A stretch of DNA of 64,000 bases. Source: Verrucomicrobiales bacterium (lineage in GTDB: Bacteria; Verrucomicrobiota; Verrucomicrobiia; Limisphaerales; J093). The stretch lies in the NCBI GenBank assembly GCA_024233215.1, contig JACKPW010000003.1, positions 1-64,000 on the forward strand. Direction: 5' to 3'. A program made the position numbers and the translations under genes. Below are positions 53,346 to 61,115 of the stretch, piece after piece (position 1 is the first letter of the stretch; each line of letters begins with the position of its first letter). The notes beneath the pieces are model-generated. The model ran no database searches and was not told where the DNA came from. It saw only the letters and a list, made by a program, of their open reading frames with translations.

Positions 53346-55613
53346 ATGCGCTCTGACATCATCAAGAAGGGCTTTGAACGCGCCCCCCACCGCAGTCTCC
53401 TCCGGGCCACCGGCTCCATCGAGTCGGAGGACGATTGGGGCAAGCCGTTCATCGCCATCGCCAACAGCTACACCGACTGCATCCCCGGCCACGCCCACCT
53501 GAACGAGGTCGGCATGCTGGTGAAGCGTCTGGTCCGCGAGGCCGGCGGGGTGCCGTTCATCTTCAACACCATCGGCGTGGATGACGGCATCGCGATGGGC
53601 CATTCCGGCATGCTCTATTCGCTGCCGTCCCGCGAACTGATCGCCGACACGGTCGAGACGATGCTCAAGGCGCACTGTTTCGACGGCATGATCTGCATCC
53701 CGAACTGCGACAAGATCGTGCCCGGCATGCTGATGGCGGCCATGCGCGTGAACATCCCCACCGTGTTTGTGAGCGGCGGCCCGATGGCGGCGGGCATCGC
53801 CGAGCAGAAGGCCACCCACGACGATCTCGCGGCCCATCTCCAACCCGCCGCCGGCAAGTCCGACCTGATCTCCGTGTTCAAGGGCGTGGGCGAACTGAAG
53901 ACCGGCCAGATCACCGAGGAGCAGTTGCAGAAACTGGAACAGACGGCCTGCCCGACCTGCGGTTCCTGCTCCGGCATGTTCACCGCGAATTCCATGAACT
54001 GCCTGTGCGAAGCGCTGGGCATGGCCCTGCCCGGCAATGGCACCGTGCTCGCCGTGTCGAAGGAACGCGAAGCCCTCTACGACCGGGCCGCGCGCACCAT
54101 CATCAAGCTCGTCGAGACGGACCTCAAACCGCGCGACATCGCCACGATCGAGGCGTTCGACAACGCCCTCATGCTCGACGTGGCCATGGGCGGTTCGACC
54201 AACACGATCCTCCACACCCTGGCCATTGCCCGCGAGGCGGGGATCGATTACGACATCAAACGCATCGACGGCATCTCCAAGCGCATCCCCTGCCTCTGCA
54301 AGGTGTCGCCGTCCTCCAATTACCATGTGCAGGACGTGCATCGCGCGGGCGGCATCCACACAATCCTGGGTGAACTCAAGCGCATGGGTGCGCTCAATGC
54401 GAAGTGCAAGACCGTGACCGGCCGGACCCTGGGCCAGAACATCGACGAATGGGACGTGCGTTCGCCAAAGTGCTCGGCCTGGGCCCGATCCGTCCGGGTC
54501 TCAGGAGCCTCGGCATTGGTCGTGGACCCGAACGACAAGATGGGCCCTGCCGCCCGCACTGCCAGCGGCAATCTCGCGCCCAAGCCGCTGCTCTTCCATC
54601 CGGCGGATCCGCTGGCCATCACGCTCTGGCGAGCCGCGGCCGCCTGGAACGCCGGTGATGTGGACGGCAAACTCGCAGTGTTCCACCCCAAGGCGGTGTT
54701 GAAACTCCCCGGTGGCGAATCGATCAAGGGCACCGAGGCGTTGCGCGCCAGGTTCGAACAACAACTTGCCGAATCGAAGGGGTTGGTGCGCGCCGAACTC
54801 GGCGAGTTCCGCAAACTCCCGGTAATCCTCCTCTGGCGCTATGAGAAGGGCGGGACACGGACCCCCTCCGGCATGCTCCGCGTGAAATCCGTGCGCCACT
54901 GGGTCATCTCGCGGGGCGAACTCGTCACCGAACCGAAACACCTGGCAAAGGTCGTGTCCAGCGGCCTGATGCCATACGATTCCGCGTTCATGTTCGACGC
55001 TCAGGACTGCGTCCGGAGCCAGGACACGGCATACACGCCGGACGGCGGGCTCTCGATCCTTTACGGCCAACTGGCGCCGGAAGGCAGCGTGGTGAAGACC
55101 GCCGGCATCAGCGACGCCTTCAAGGCGAACTGCGGTCCGGGCATGGTCTTCGAGGGTCCGTGCGTGATTTTCGAAAGCCAGGACGAGGCGTGCGCCGGCA
55201 TCCTGGATGGCAAGGTCCAGGCGGGCGACGTGGTCATCATCCGGAACGAAGGACCGCGCGGCGGCCCCGGCATGCAGGAGATGCTGTCGCCCACCAGCTA
55301 CATCGTCGGCATGGGCCTGGGCGACAAGGTGGTGCTGATCACCGACGGCCGGTTCAGTGGCGGCACGGCGGGGGCCTGTATTGGTCATGTCTCGCCCGAG
55401 GCCGCCGAGGGAGGGCCGATCGGGCTGCTGAAGGCGGGCGACCGGATTCGCATCGACTTTCCGAACCGCCGCATGGACACGCTGGTGGATGAAGCCGAAC
55501 TGGCGGCCCGCAAGGCGGCCTGGCAACCGGTCCAGCGTGACCTCACCGGCTGGTTGTCCCGCTATCGCAAGCTGGTCACCAACGCCAGCCAGGGCGCGAT
55601 CCTGGAAGGTTAG
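53346..55613 (+). CDS. ilvD: Dihydroxy-acid dehydratase with an inserted NTF2-like domain
   Basis: A 755-residue enzyme of valine and isoleucine synthesis, far longer than the usual 550-570. The normal parts are complete: the Fe-S ligands Cys45 (TDCIPGH), Cys121 (PNCDKIVPGM) and Cys208 (GSCSGMFTANSM), and the catalytic Ser671 in GRFSGGTAGACIGHVSPEA. Between GRTLGQNIDEWDVRSPK (ending near residue 375) and FDAQDCVRSQDTAY (near 550) lies an extra stretch. Its core (about 420-535) reads AAAAWNAGDVDGKLAVFHP and GTEALRARFEQQ, typical of SnoaL/NTF2-like domains. The frame is continuous on both sides. It lacks intein motifs. Three bases separate it from the yggS-like gene. Confidence 0.88.
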   Translation: MRSDIIKKGFERAPHRSLLRATGSIESEDDWGKPFIAIANSYTDCIPGHAHLNEVGMLVKRLVREAGGVPFIFNTIGVDDGIAMGHSGMLYSLPSRELIADTVETMLKAHCFDGMICIPNCDKIVPGMLMAAMRVNIPTVFVSGGPMAAGIAEQKATHDDLAAHLQPAAGKSDLISVFKGVGELKTGQITEEQLQKLEQTACPTCGSCSGMFTANSMNCLCEALGMALPGNGTVLAVSKEREALYDRAARTIIKLVETDLKPRDIATIEAFDNALMLDVAMGGSTNTILHTLAIAREAGIDYDIKRIDGISKRIPCLCKVSPSSNYHVQDVHRAGGIHTILGELKRMGALNAKCKTVTGRTLGQNIDEWDVRSPKCSAWARSVRVSGASALVVDPNDKMGPAARTASGNLAPKPLLFHPADPLAITLWRAAAAWNAGDVDGKLAVFHPKAVLKLPGGESIKGTEALRARFEQQLAESKGLVRAELGEFRKLPVILLWRYEKGGTRTPSGMLRVKSVRHWVISRGELVTEPKHLAKVVSSGLMPYDSAFMFDAQDCVRSQDTAYTPDGGLSILYGQLAPEGSVVKTAGISDAFKANCGPGMVFEGPCVIFESQDEACAGILDGKVQAGDVVIIRNEGPRGGPGMQEMLSPTSYIVGMGLGDKVVLITDGRFSGGTAGACIGHVSPEAAEGGPIGLLKAGDRIRIDFPNRRMDTLVDEAELAARKAAWQPVQRDLTGWLSRYRKLVTNASQGAILEG

Positions 55614-55616
55614 TTC

Positions 55617-56330
55617 GTGAACATCACGGCCAATCTCGAATCGATTCAGCAGCGGATTGACGCCGCCTGTCAGCGGGCGGGACGCGATCCCGCCGGTGTG
55701 CAGATTGTCGCCGTGACCAAGGGGCATTCCCCTGAGCGCGTGCGACAGGCGTTGGAGTTGGATCTTACCGTGCTGGGTGAGAACCGCATCCAGGAGGCAA
55801 AGGTCAAGATCCCATTGTGCCCCGGGGGGGCGCAGTGGCACATGATCGGCCACCTCCAGACGAACAAGGCGCGCGACGCGGTGCGGCTGTTCAAGATGGT
55901 TGAGAGCGTGGACAGCCTGCGCCTGGCGGAGGCGCTGAACGAACAGGCCGACAAGGCCGCGCGATATCTGCCCGTCCTGATCGAGGTGAACATCGCCGGC
56001 GAAGCCAGCAAGTTCGGTTATCCGCCGGAGGTGTTGTTGCGGGAACTCGACACCCTGAACGCCCTGCCGCGGTTGGAGATTCACGGCTTGATGACCATGG
56101 CGCCATGGACGCCCGAACCGGAGAAGGTGCGGCCCGTGTTTCGACGCCTGCGGGAGCTGAAGGAGGAATGCGAACAGCGGCTCGGCGCACCGTTGTCCCA
56201 GCTCAGCATGGGGATGAGCGGTGACTTCGAGGTGGCGGTCGAGGAGGGGGCGACGCTGGTGCGCATCGGCACGGCGCTCCTTGGCGAACGTCACGGCCCC
56301 TGGCGGCCGCCGGCGGGTGAGGTGGACTGA
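55617..56330 (+). CDS. YggS-family PLP-binding protein
   Basis: A 237-residue protein of the YggS/PROSC family, which binds pyridoxal phosphate and keeps its cellular level in balance. The PLP-binding Lys35 sits in VAVTKGHSPERV. ENRIQEAKVKIP, WHMIGHLQTNKARDAV, PVLIEVNIAGEASKFG, LSMGMSGDFEVAVEEGATLVRIGTALLG are the conserved strands of its alanine-racemase-like barrel. The GTG start at 55617 is preceded by GGAAGG and lies three bases after ilvD, so both are likely cotranscribed. Confidence 0.92.
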   Translation: MNITANLESIQQRIDAACQRAGRDPAGVQIVAVTKGHSPERVRQALELDLTVLGENRIQEAKVKIPLCPGGAQWHMIGHLQTNKARDAVRLFKMVESVDSLRLAEALNEQADKAARYLPVLIEVNIAGEASKFGYPPEVLLRELDTLNALPRLEIHGLMTMAPWTPEPEKVRPVFRRLRELKEECEQRLGAPLSQLSMGMSGDFEVAVEEGATLVRIGTALLGERHGPWRPPAGEVD

Positions 56331-56380
56331 CACCCGGCCGGTCTTTGGCGGGGAGGACCGCGACCAGGGGTGATGGGAGC

Positions 56381-56586
56381 TTGCGCGGACTGACGTCCGC
56401 GGCTACGAGGGCGAGCGGGAACGTTGTTCCGCAGGCCTCCGAGTTTGCTGTATCGCGGGTTTCCCAACCTACAGGCGTCGCGAAGGTCCGGGAGCCCTGC
56501 CGATTTGGGAATCGGCGATACGGCAGATTCTTGGAAATCTGCGCTACAACAGGACGGTTTGCGCGGACTGACGTCCGCGGCTACGG
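56381..56586. repeat. Composite palindromic repeat: copy B flanked by two short repeats
   Basis: A 100-base palindrome at 56448-56547 is a second copy of the 53179-53295 element, with arms ending CTGTATCGC and GCGCTAC. It is flanked on both sides by the same unit TTGCGCGGACTGACGTCCGCGGCTACG (56381-56407 and 56559-56585), itself a GCGGAC/GTCCGC hairpin. The whole lies in the 331-base gap between the yggS-like gene and rnhB. Confidence 0.7.
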
Positions 56587-56661
56587 CGGTGGGCATCTGT
56601 CCGCTTGTATGGCGCGGCCACACCTCTACCATCGCCACGCGTTGTCGGTCGCCCCAGGGCC

Positions 56662-57324
56662 ATGGCCAGATCAAGTTCATCCAAGCCGGATCTTCTTGCC
56701 CCCGAGCGCGCCCTCCTTGCCCGGGGGATTCGCGCCATCGCGGGCGTGGACGAGGCGGGTCGCGGACCGCTGGCGGGACCGGTGGTGGCCGCTGCGGTGG
56801 TCTTCTGCGAATCCACGTTCGGCGTCGGCCTGCCGGCATCGCTGGCCGAATTGAATGACTCGAAACAACTCACCGCGGGTCAGCGGGACCGGTTGTTCGA
56901 GACCCTGCAGGAATTGCCGGAAGTACGGTTCGGAATCGCCGTGGTGGAACCCGGGGAAATCGACCGGGTGAACATTCTCCAGGCCACCCATCGCGCCATG
57001 GCCCGGGCCATCGCCCAGCTCGACCCGCCACCCGAGCACCTGCTGGTCGACGGGTTGCCCGTCCGTTCGCTCGCGCCGCCGCAGACCGCGCTGGTCAAAG
57101 GCGATTCCCTGAGTTGTTCCATCGCCGCCGCCAGCGTTCTGGCCAAGGTCACCCGGGACCGGTTGATGGTGGTGCTGGATGCCGTTTACCCCGGCTACGG
57201 CTTCGCCCAACACAAGGGGTATCCGACCCCGGCGCACCTGGAAGCGCTGTCCAGGCTCGGCCCGTGCCCGATTCACCGTCGCAGCTTTGCACCCGTTCGA
57301 GGAACCCAACTGGAGCTGCTCTGA
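56662..57324 (+). CDS. rnhB: Ribonuclease HII
   Basis: A 220-residue endonuclease that removes RNA from RNA-DNA hybrids and nicks at misincorporated ribonucleotides. The acidic active site is visible: Asp and Glu in GVDEAGRGPLAGPVVAAAV, Asp in LLVDGLPV and Asp in AKVTRDRLM. LNDSKQLTAGQR and YPGYGFAQHKGYPTPAHLEAL are further type II signatures. The ATG at 56662 is preferred over one 19 codons earlier, because RNase HII proteins begin shortly before the first motif. It is separated by repeats from its neighbours. Confidence 0.93.
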   Translation: MARSSSSKPDLLAPERALLARGIRAIAGVDEAGRGPLAGPVVAAAVVFCESTFGVGLPASLAELNDSKQLTAGQRDRLFETLQELPEVRFGIAVVEPGEIDRVNILQATHRAMARAIAQLDPPPEHLLVDGLPVRSLAPPQTALVKGDSLSCSIAAASVLAKVTRDRLMVVLDAVYPGYGFAQHKGYPTPAHLEALSRLGPCPIHRRSFAPVRGTQLELL

Positions 57325-57348
57325 GAACGGCAACCCCGAATGACGTCA

Positions 57349-57513
57349 CCACGAAATACACCAATCACACGAAGGCCGGAGGAGAACGGCGACAGGGAAT
57401 GCCCCGCCTCGCCGGGCCACCTGATCCGTGACTCATGCCCGCGGCCGACCGCTGTTGTGGGCGCGGCCAAGGCGCCCTGCCTTTTCGCGTATTTCGTGTA
57501 TTTCGTGGTTCTC
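57349..57513. repeat. Palindromic interspersed repeat (CACGAAATACAC type)
   Basis: The left arm at 57349-57376 (ACCACGAAATACACCAATC) is the approximate inverse of the right arm at 57482-57513 (GCGTATTTCGTGTATTTCG, GTGGTT). The centre holds no gene. It lies between rnhB and yraN and is shaped like the 6853-7001 element but with different sequence. Confidence 0.65.
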
Positions 57514-57537
57514 CGTTCCCGAGCCGGCTGAGGCGCG

Positions 57538-57960
57538 ATGGGCTGGCTGCGTCAATTGCTGAGTCGGAACCGGACCGAGCCGGAGCATCTGCGTCGCGGC
57601 CGGCTCGGGGAATCCGCCGCCCGAAAGCACTTGCACGCGCTTGGCCTGAAAACACTCACCACCAACTTCCGGTCCGCCCGCGGTGAGATCGACCTCATTT
57701 GTCGCGACACCGACTGTCTCGTGTTTGTGGAGGTGAAAACCCGTTCGTCGGAGGACTGGACCCGTCCGGCCGCCGCGGTCAACGCCCGCAAGAAGCGGCT
57801 CATCACCCAGACCGCCTTCGACTACCTGGCCCGGCTGAATCACCCCCGGGTGAAACTGCGGTTCGACATTGTGGAGGTGTTGCTGACCGACGGCAAAGTG
57901 CGCGAGGTGCGCCATCTCCCCAACGCCTTCCCACTCACCGAACCCTTTCGCTACGGATGA
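57538..57960 (+). CDS. yraN: YraN/UPF0102 family nuclease-fold protein
   Basis: A 140-residue protein of the widely conserved UPF0102 family. It shows the restriction-endonuclease-like core: GRLGESAARKHLHALGLKTL, then GEIDLICRDTDCLVFVEVKTRSS with the E-D-EXK-like acidic and lysine residues, and KKRLITQTAFDYL. The function is still unclear; a role in DNA processing is usually suggested. It often lies beside rnhB, as here (213 bases apart with a repeat between). No strong ribosome binding site is seen before the ATG. Confidence 0.9.
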   Translation: MGWLRQLLSRNRTEPEHLRRGRLGESAARKHLHALGLKTLTTNFRSARGEIDLICRDTDCLVFVEVKTRSSEDWTRPAAAVNARKKRLITQTAFDYLARLNHPRVKLRFDIVEVLLTDGKVREVRHLPNAFPLTEPFRYG

Positions 57961-57990
57961 CCCAGCACCCCTCTCTTGACCCAGCACCAC

Positions 57991-58044
57991 GGTCAGTCCT
58001 GCAGCTATCGGCGGCGCTCTCTCCGCCAATAGTGAGGACTGACC
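57991..58044. repeat. Long hairpin after yraN, possible terminator
   Basis: GGTCAGTCCT at 57991 pairs perfectly with AGGACTGACC ending at 58044. Inside, CTATCGGCGG pairs with CCGCCAATAG with one mismatch. No T tract follows. The right arm and the next 30 bases recur at 24988-25028, so it is part of a dispersed family. Confidence 0.6.
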
Positions 58045-58120
58045 CCCGAGCGGCCGGACGGGTTCCCGGTCACAAAGCCTGACGCAGCGTTACGGATGCG
58101 TGCTCCTCTCGAACCACCTG

Positions 58121-58975
58121 ATGCCTGAGCTGCCGGAAGTTGAAGTGCTCGTGCGCCATTTGCAGCCGCTCCTGACCGGGCGACGCGTGGGCTTCGTGGA
58201 AGTGCGGCGGACCAAGTCGGTGCGTCCGCAGACGGCGGCCGAGTTTGCGCGGGCGCTGCGGAACCGGCGGTTCACCGGGCTGCGGCGTCGAGGCAAGTTC
58301 CTGTTGTTCGATCTCGCGAAGGTCCGCGGCAAGCCGGAGACGCTGGTCGGCCACCTGGGGATGACGGGGCGGATGTTCCTGCAGCCCGTCCGGGACGTGC
58401 TGCCAAAGCATGCCGCCGTGGTGTTCGGCGTCGGCCAGGGAGAACGGTTCGTCTTCGAGGATCCCCGCTACTTTGGACGCCTGAGCTTCGACGCCTCCCC
58501 CCTCGCACGCCTCGGTGCGGAGCCGTTGGACCACCCCGATCCGCCGGAGTCGTTCGTGGCCGGACTGCGGGCTTCGCGACAACCGGTGAAGGTGCGGCTC
58601 CTGGATCAGTCCGTGGTCGCCGGGGTGGGGAACATCTACGCCAGCGAGGCGTTGTTCGTTGCGGGGATTTGGCCAGTGGTGCCGGCGGCCCGCCTGGGGC
58701 CACAGCGAATCGCCGGGCTTTGGCGGGCAATCCGGGAAGTGCTCTCCGAGGCCATCGCCTGGGGAAGCACGGTGCCGTTGAACTGGTCGGGAGCCGGCGG
58801 AGGCGATGCCCTGTTCTACTACGGCGGCGATCCGGAGGCACCCGACACCTACGAGGAACGGCTGCGGGTGTACGACCGGGCCGGCGAGCCTTGCGGACGT
58901 TGCGGGGATACCATTCAGCGAACAGTTCTGGGGAGTCGCAGCACCTTCCACTGCCCACGATGTCAGCGGCAGTAG
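58121..58975 (+). CDS. mutM: Formamidopyrimidine-DNA glycosylase
   Basis: A 284-residue base-excision repair enzyme that removes oxidised purines such as 8-oxoguanine and nicks the strand. The N-terminus MPELPEVE gives the catalytic Pro2 and Glu3, and fixes the start at 58121 rather than 58100. RRRGKFLLFDL carries the conserved Lys, and LDQSVVAGVGNIYASEALF is the helix-two-turn-helix. The zinc finger has four Cys in CGRCGDTIQRT and HCPRCQ. Length and motifs are normal. The region after it up to 59178 holds no gene. Confidence 0.95.
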   Translation: MPELPEVEVLVRHLQPLLTGRRVGFVEVRRTKSVRPQTAAEFARALRNRRFTGLRRRGKFLLFDLAKVRGKPETLVGHLGMTGRMFLQPVRDVLPKHAAVVFGVGQGERFVFEDPRYFGRLSFDASPLARLGAEPLDHPDPPESFVAGLRASRQPVKVRLLDQSVVAGVGNIYASEALFVAGIWPVVPAARLGPQRIAGLWRAIREVLSEAIAWGSTVPLNWSGAGGGDALFYYGGDPEAPDTYEERLRVYDRAGEPCGRCGDTIQRTVLGSRSTFHCPRCQRQ

Positions 58976-59178
58976 GGATGCGATTCCCCCGTGGCGGCGC
59001 TCTGGCAAGCACCGGGGGGTGTGACCGCAATGGGGTGTGTGGAGCAGGGGGAATTCCGTCGCTTGCGCGGGGTTCGCAGCAGCAGGGAAGCCGTTGTTGC
59101 TGCGGGTGGGCGACAGCGAACCTTCGTCCGGGCGGCGGGCATCCCCTGGGCGTGCTCGGGAATTGATCGCGATTTCGG

Positions 59179-59261
59179 AAAGCGGCGATTGAGATCGCGC
59201 GCAGTCCACGACGCTCCGCGAGGTCTTGGAGTGCGGTGAAAAGCGCAGCCTTCACCGCTTT
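59179..59261 (-). repeat. Dispersed 83-base repeat, copy 3
   Basis: The reverse complement of this stretch matches 1732-1814 over its full 83 bases with only a few differences. It lies in the 383-base gap between mutM and the PEP-CTERM gene. The remainder of that gap (58976-59178) is GC-rich sequence without a gene. Confidence 0.7.
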
Positions 59262-59296
59262 GGCCACGGCGTATGCGCAAGGTCTTGCGGAACGCG

Positions 59297-59324
59297 AAAC
59301 GCGCCGGGGATTCCCGGCGCGTTT
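59297..59324 (-). terminator. Terminator hairpin of the PEP-CTERM gene
   Basis: A perfect 12-base stem (AAACGCGCCGGG with CCCGGCGCGTTT) and a 4-base loop lie 34 bases after the stop codon at 59359. The A/T-rich foot of the stem gives a TTT end on the minus strand. Confidence 0.75.
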
Positions 59325-59358
59325 GCGCGACGCTGAATGAGTCAGCGAGTGGCGGACC

Positions 59359-60198
59359 TCAGGCCCGACGACGACGCCATGCCGCGAACCCAATCAAGCC
59401 CAGACCGGCGAACAGCGCGTACTCGTGTGGTTCGGGGACGGGGGCGAAAGCCAAGTCATGGACGTTGTTATCGGCCAAGATCGGTCCGATCGACGTGCTC
59501 ACGCCGGTCGATGGATCAACCTGGTACAGAGTCCTTCCGAACGGGTTGTCTCCGTCGGTGTAATAGATCATCCCATCCGACGGGTTGGCAGCCAAACCCA
59601 GCGCACCCGGGCCACCGGAAAGAGTCACGGAGGTCAGATTGCTGGCATCGGCGGTGTCGACGGTGTTTAGGGTTGAGTCATACGTGCCGAGTGCATACAG
59701 CGTTCCAGCGGAGTCGAACCCCAAAGCGGCCCAGCCTCCGTGATCTCCCATGGCTCCCACCGAGGTCATCACGCCAGTGGACATGTCGATCTTCATGAGA
59801 TCATCAGTTGATGGGCCGTTGCCAAACAACTCTCCAGTCAACGGATTGTAAGCGAGGTCACTGACACTCGCCGGGCTCCCATCCAGCGTCAGGAAAGCAA
59901 GGATATTGACCAATGCCCCCGTGGCACGATCGATTTCTATCAATCGAGCATCCCCAGTAATCGTGGCGGTGGAACCGATCAGCCTGCCGGAATTATCCAC
60001 CACCAACCCGGTTATCCCTTCGCCCGCAATGGGCGTTCCAAGGATGGTTCCAGCCCCGGTGGTCGGATCGATGGTGAGAATGGCACCGGCGTTACTGCTC
60101 TGGTTTGGTCCCCCAACCGACCCATAAAGCACCGCCTGCGCGTGGGCCGTGAACAAGCCGATTCCCACCGCCAATAGGATTGCTGTGGCGCGGTGCAT
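59359..60198 (-). CDS. PEP-CTERM exported protein with beta-propeller-like repeats
   Basis: A 279-residue secreted protein of unknown function. Signal peptide: MHRATAILLAVGIGLFTAHAQA. The body has repeats such as LTIDPTTGAGTILG, IDRATGALVNIL, IDMSTGVMTSVGAMG and VDPSTGVSTSIG, as in six-bladed propeller proteins. The C-terminus VPEPHEYALFAGLGLIGFAAWRRRRA is a full PEP-CTERM sorting signal (PEP motif, helix, Arg cluster), cut by an exosortase and linked to exopolysaccharide. The exosortase is not in the window. AGAGAGG before the ATG at 60198 sets the start; an ATG at 60234 is possible. The gene has its own terminator. Confidence 0.85.
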   Translation of the reverse strand: MHRATAILLAVGIGLFTAHAQAVLYGSVGGPNQSSNAGAILTIDPTTGAGTILGTPIAGEGITGLVVDNSGRLIGSTATITGDARLIEIDRATGALVNILAFLTLDGSPASVSDLAYNPLTGELFGNGPSTDDLMKIDMSTGVMTSVGAMGDHGGWAALGFDSAGTLYALGTYDSTLNTVDTADASNLTSVTLSGGPGALGLAANPSDGMIYYTDGDNPFGRTLYQVDPSTGVSTSIGPILADNNVHDLAFAPVPEPHEYALFAGLGLIGFAAWRRRRA

Positions 60199-60286
60199 GC
60201 GATTCGATCCTCTCTGCGTCTTCATTGGCTTCATGTCCTGCTTTGACTCCACTCAAGGTAATGCAAACCGGAAACTCAGATTTAGC

Positions 60287-60327
60287 CTATGTAAGACTCT
60301 CTCAACTGTGAAGATCTTTTTACATAG
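60287..60327. promoter_or_regulatory. Inverted repeat in AT-rich upstream region of the PEP-CTERM gene
   Basis: CTATGTAA at 60287-60294 is exactly mirrored by TTACATAG at 60320-60327. The surrounding 60240-60360 is strikingly AT-rich compared with the rest of the window. It lies 90-130 bases before the PEP-CTERM start, where a promoter and operator would be expected. It could also be a terminator or just AT-rich spacer; no clear -35/-10 pair was fixed. Confidence 0.35.
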
Positions 60328-60413
60328 AGTTTCCTAATATCTGGAAGTAAGTGCATTTCTATACCCAGGGTGCTCAGCCAGGCGCCTGAGCTGAGCGCAG
60401 GCAGGAAGTGGGG

Positions 60414-61115
60414 CTAGTTTCCCGAGACCAGCACCTGATATTGCCCGCCCAGCGGCAAGCGCCGAAGCGGTCGCTCCAGCCATCGCAGCCAACGGAGCCC
60501 GTGCGGGAAGACGAAATGAAAGTCGGCCCGGAGCACGGTGAAACCTGATTCGCGCAACAACCGTCGGGCCGTGGGGGCAGAGAGCGGTTGGGCGTCGGCG
60601 TCGAACGGGACGCGGCTCATGATCCAGCGGGTGCCGGGATTCCAGGGGTTGTTTTCCCAGAACGCGAGCAGGCCTCCCGGACGCAGCCGTTCCGCAATCC
60701 ATCGGACTGCGGCGGGGCGGTCGGCAGGTTCGATGTGATGGAACACGCCGTTCGTGTAGACGAGATCGAACGGATGCGCCGCATCCACCCGCGCATCGGC
60801 TGGCAACAGAAACGACCGGCCTTCACCGCCGTGCCGTTCCCGGGCGACCGCAAGCGATTCCTCCGAGACGTCCACCCCGACCACCCGTTCCACGCCCGGC
60901 AATCCGGCCAGCAGCGGGACGGTGTCGCCGGTGCCACAGCCATAGTCCATGACCAACCGCGGCCGGGAGTTCTGGCGGGCCAGGCATGCCTGGAGAAACG
61001 CAATGCGTCGCCGGGCGTAGAAATCACGCGTCTCGCCGGTAAGCGCCAGGCCGCGGTTCAGCTCGGCGTCGTAATCACGCGCCACGCGATCAAAGGCCGT
61101 GGCGGGAGGCTTCAT
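60414..61115 (-). CDS. Class I SAM-dependent methyltransferase
   Basis: A 233-residue methyltransferase. The SAM-binding motif I reads LVMDYGCGTGDTVPLL, followed by VVGVDVSEESLAVARER, then DLVYTNGVFHHIEPADRP and LRPGGLLAFWENNPWNPGT. The Asn-Pro-Trp segment is found in methyltransferases paired with glycosyltransferases. The ATG at 61115 overlaps by four bases the stop of the upstream glycosyltransferase gene, so the two are coupled. The acceptor is unknown; a lipid-linked or surface sugar is inferred from the partner. Confidence 0.87.
   Translation of the reverse strand: MKPPATAFDRVARDYDAELNRGLALTGETRDFYARRRIAFLQACLARQNSRPRLVMDYGCGTGDTVPLLAGLPGVERVVGVDVSEESLAVARERHGGEGRSFLLPADARVDAAHPFDLVYTNGVFHHIEPADRPAAVRWIAERLRPGGLLAFWENNPWNPGTRWIMSRVPFDADAQPLSAPTARRLLRESGFTVLRADFHFVFPHGLRWLRWLERPLRRLPLGGQYQVLVSGN

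Noticed and set aside
51647..53464. The 606-codon upstream extension of the heparinase-like frame.
   Set aside because: It runs antisense through leuC and into ilvD; a signal peptide begins at 51646.
54450..55005. An intein inside ilvD.
   Set aside because: The block lacks intein splice motifs: there is no His-Asn before the downstream Cys, and no block A or endonuclease motifs. Its core looks like an NTF2-like domain.
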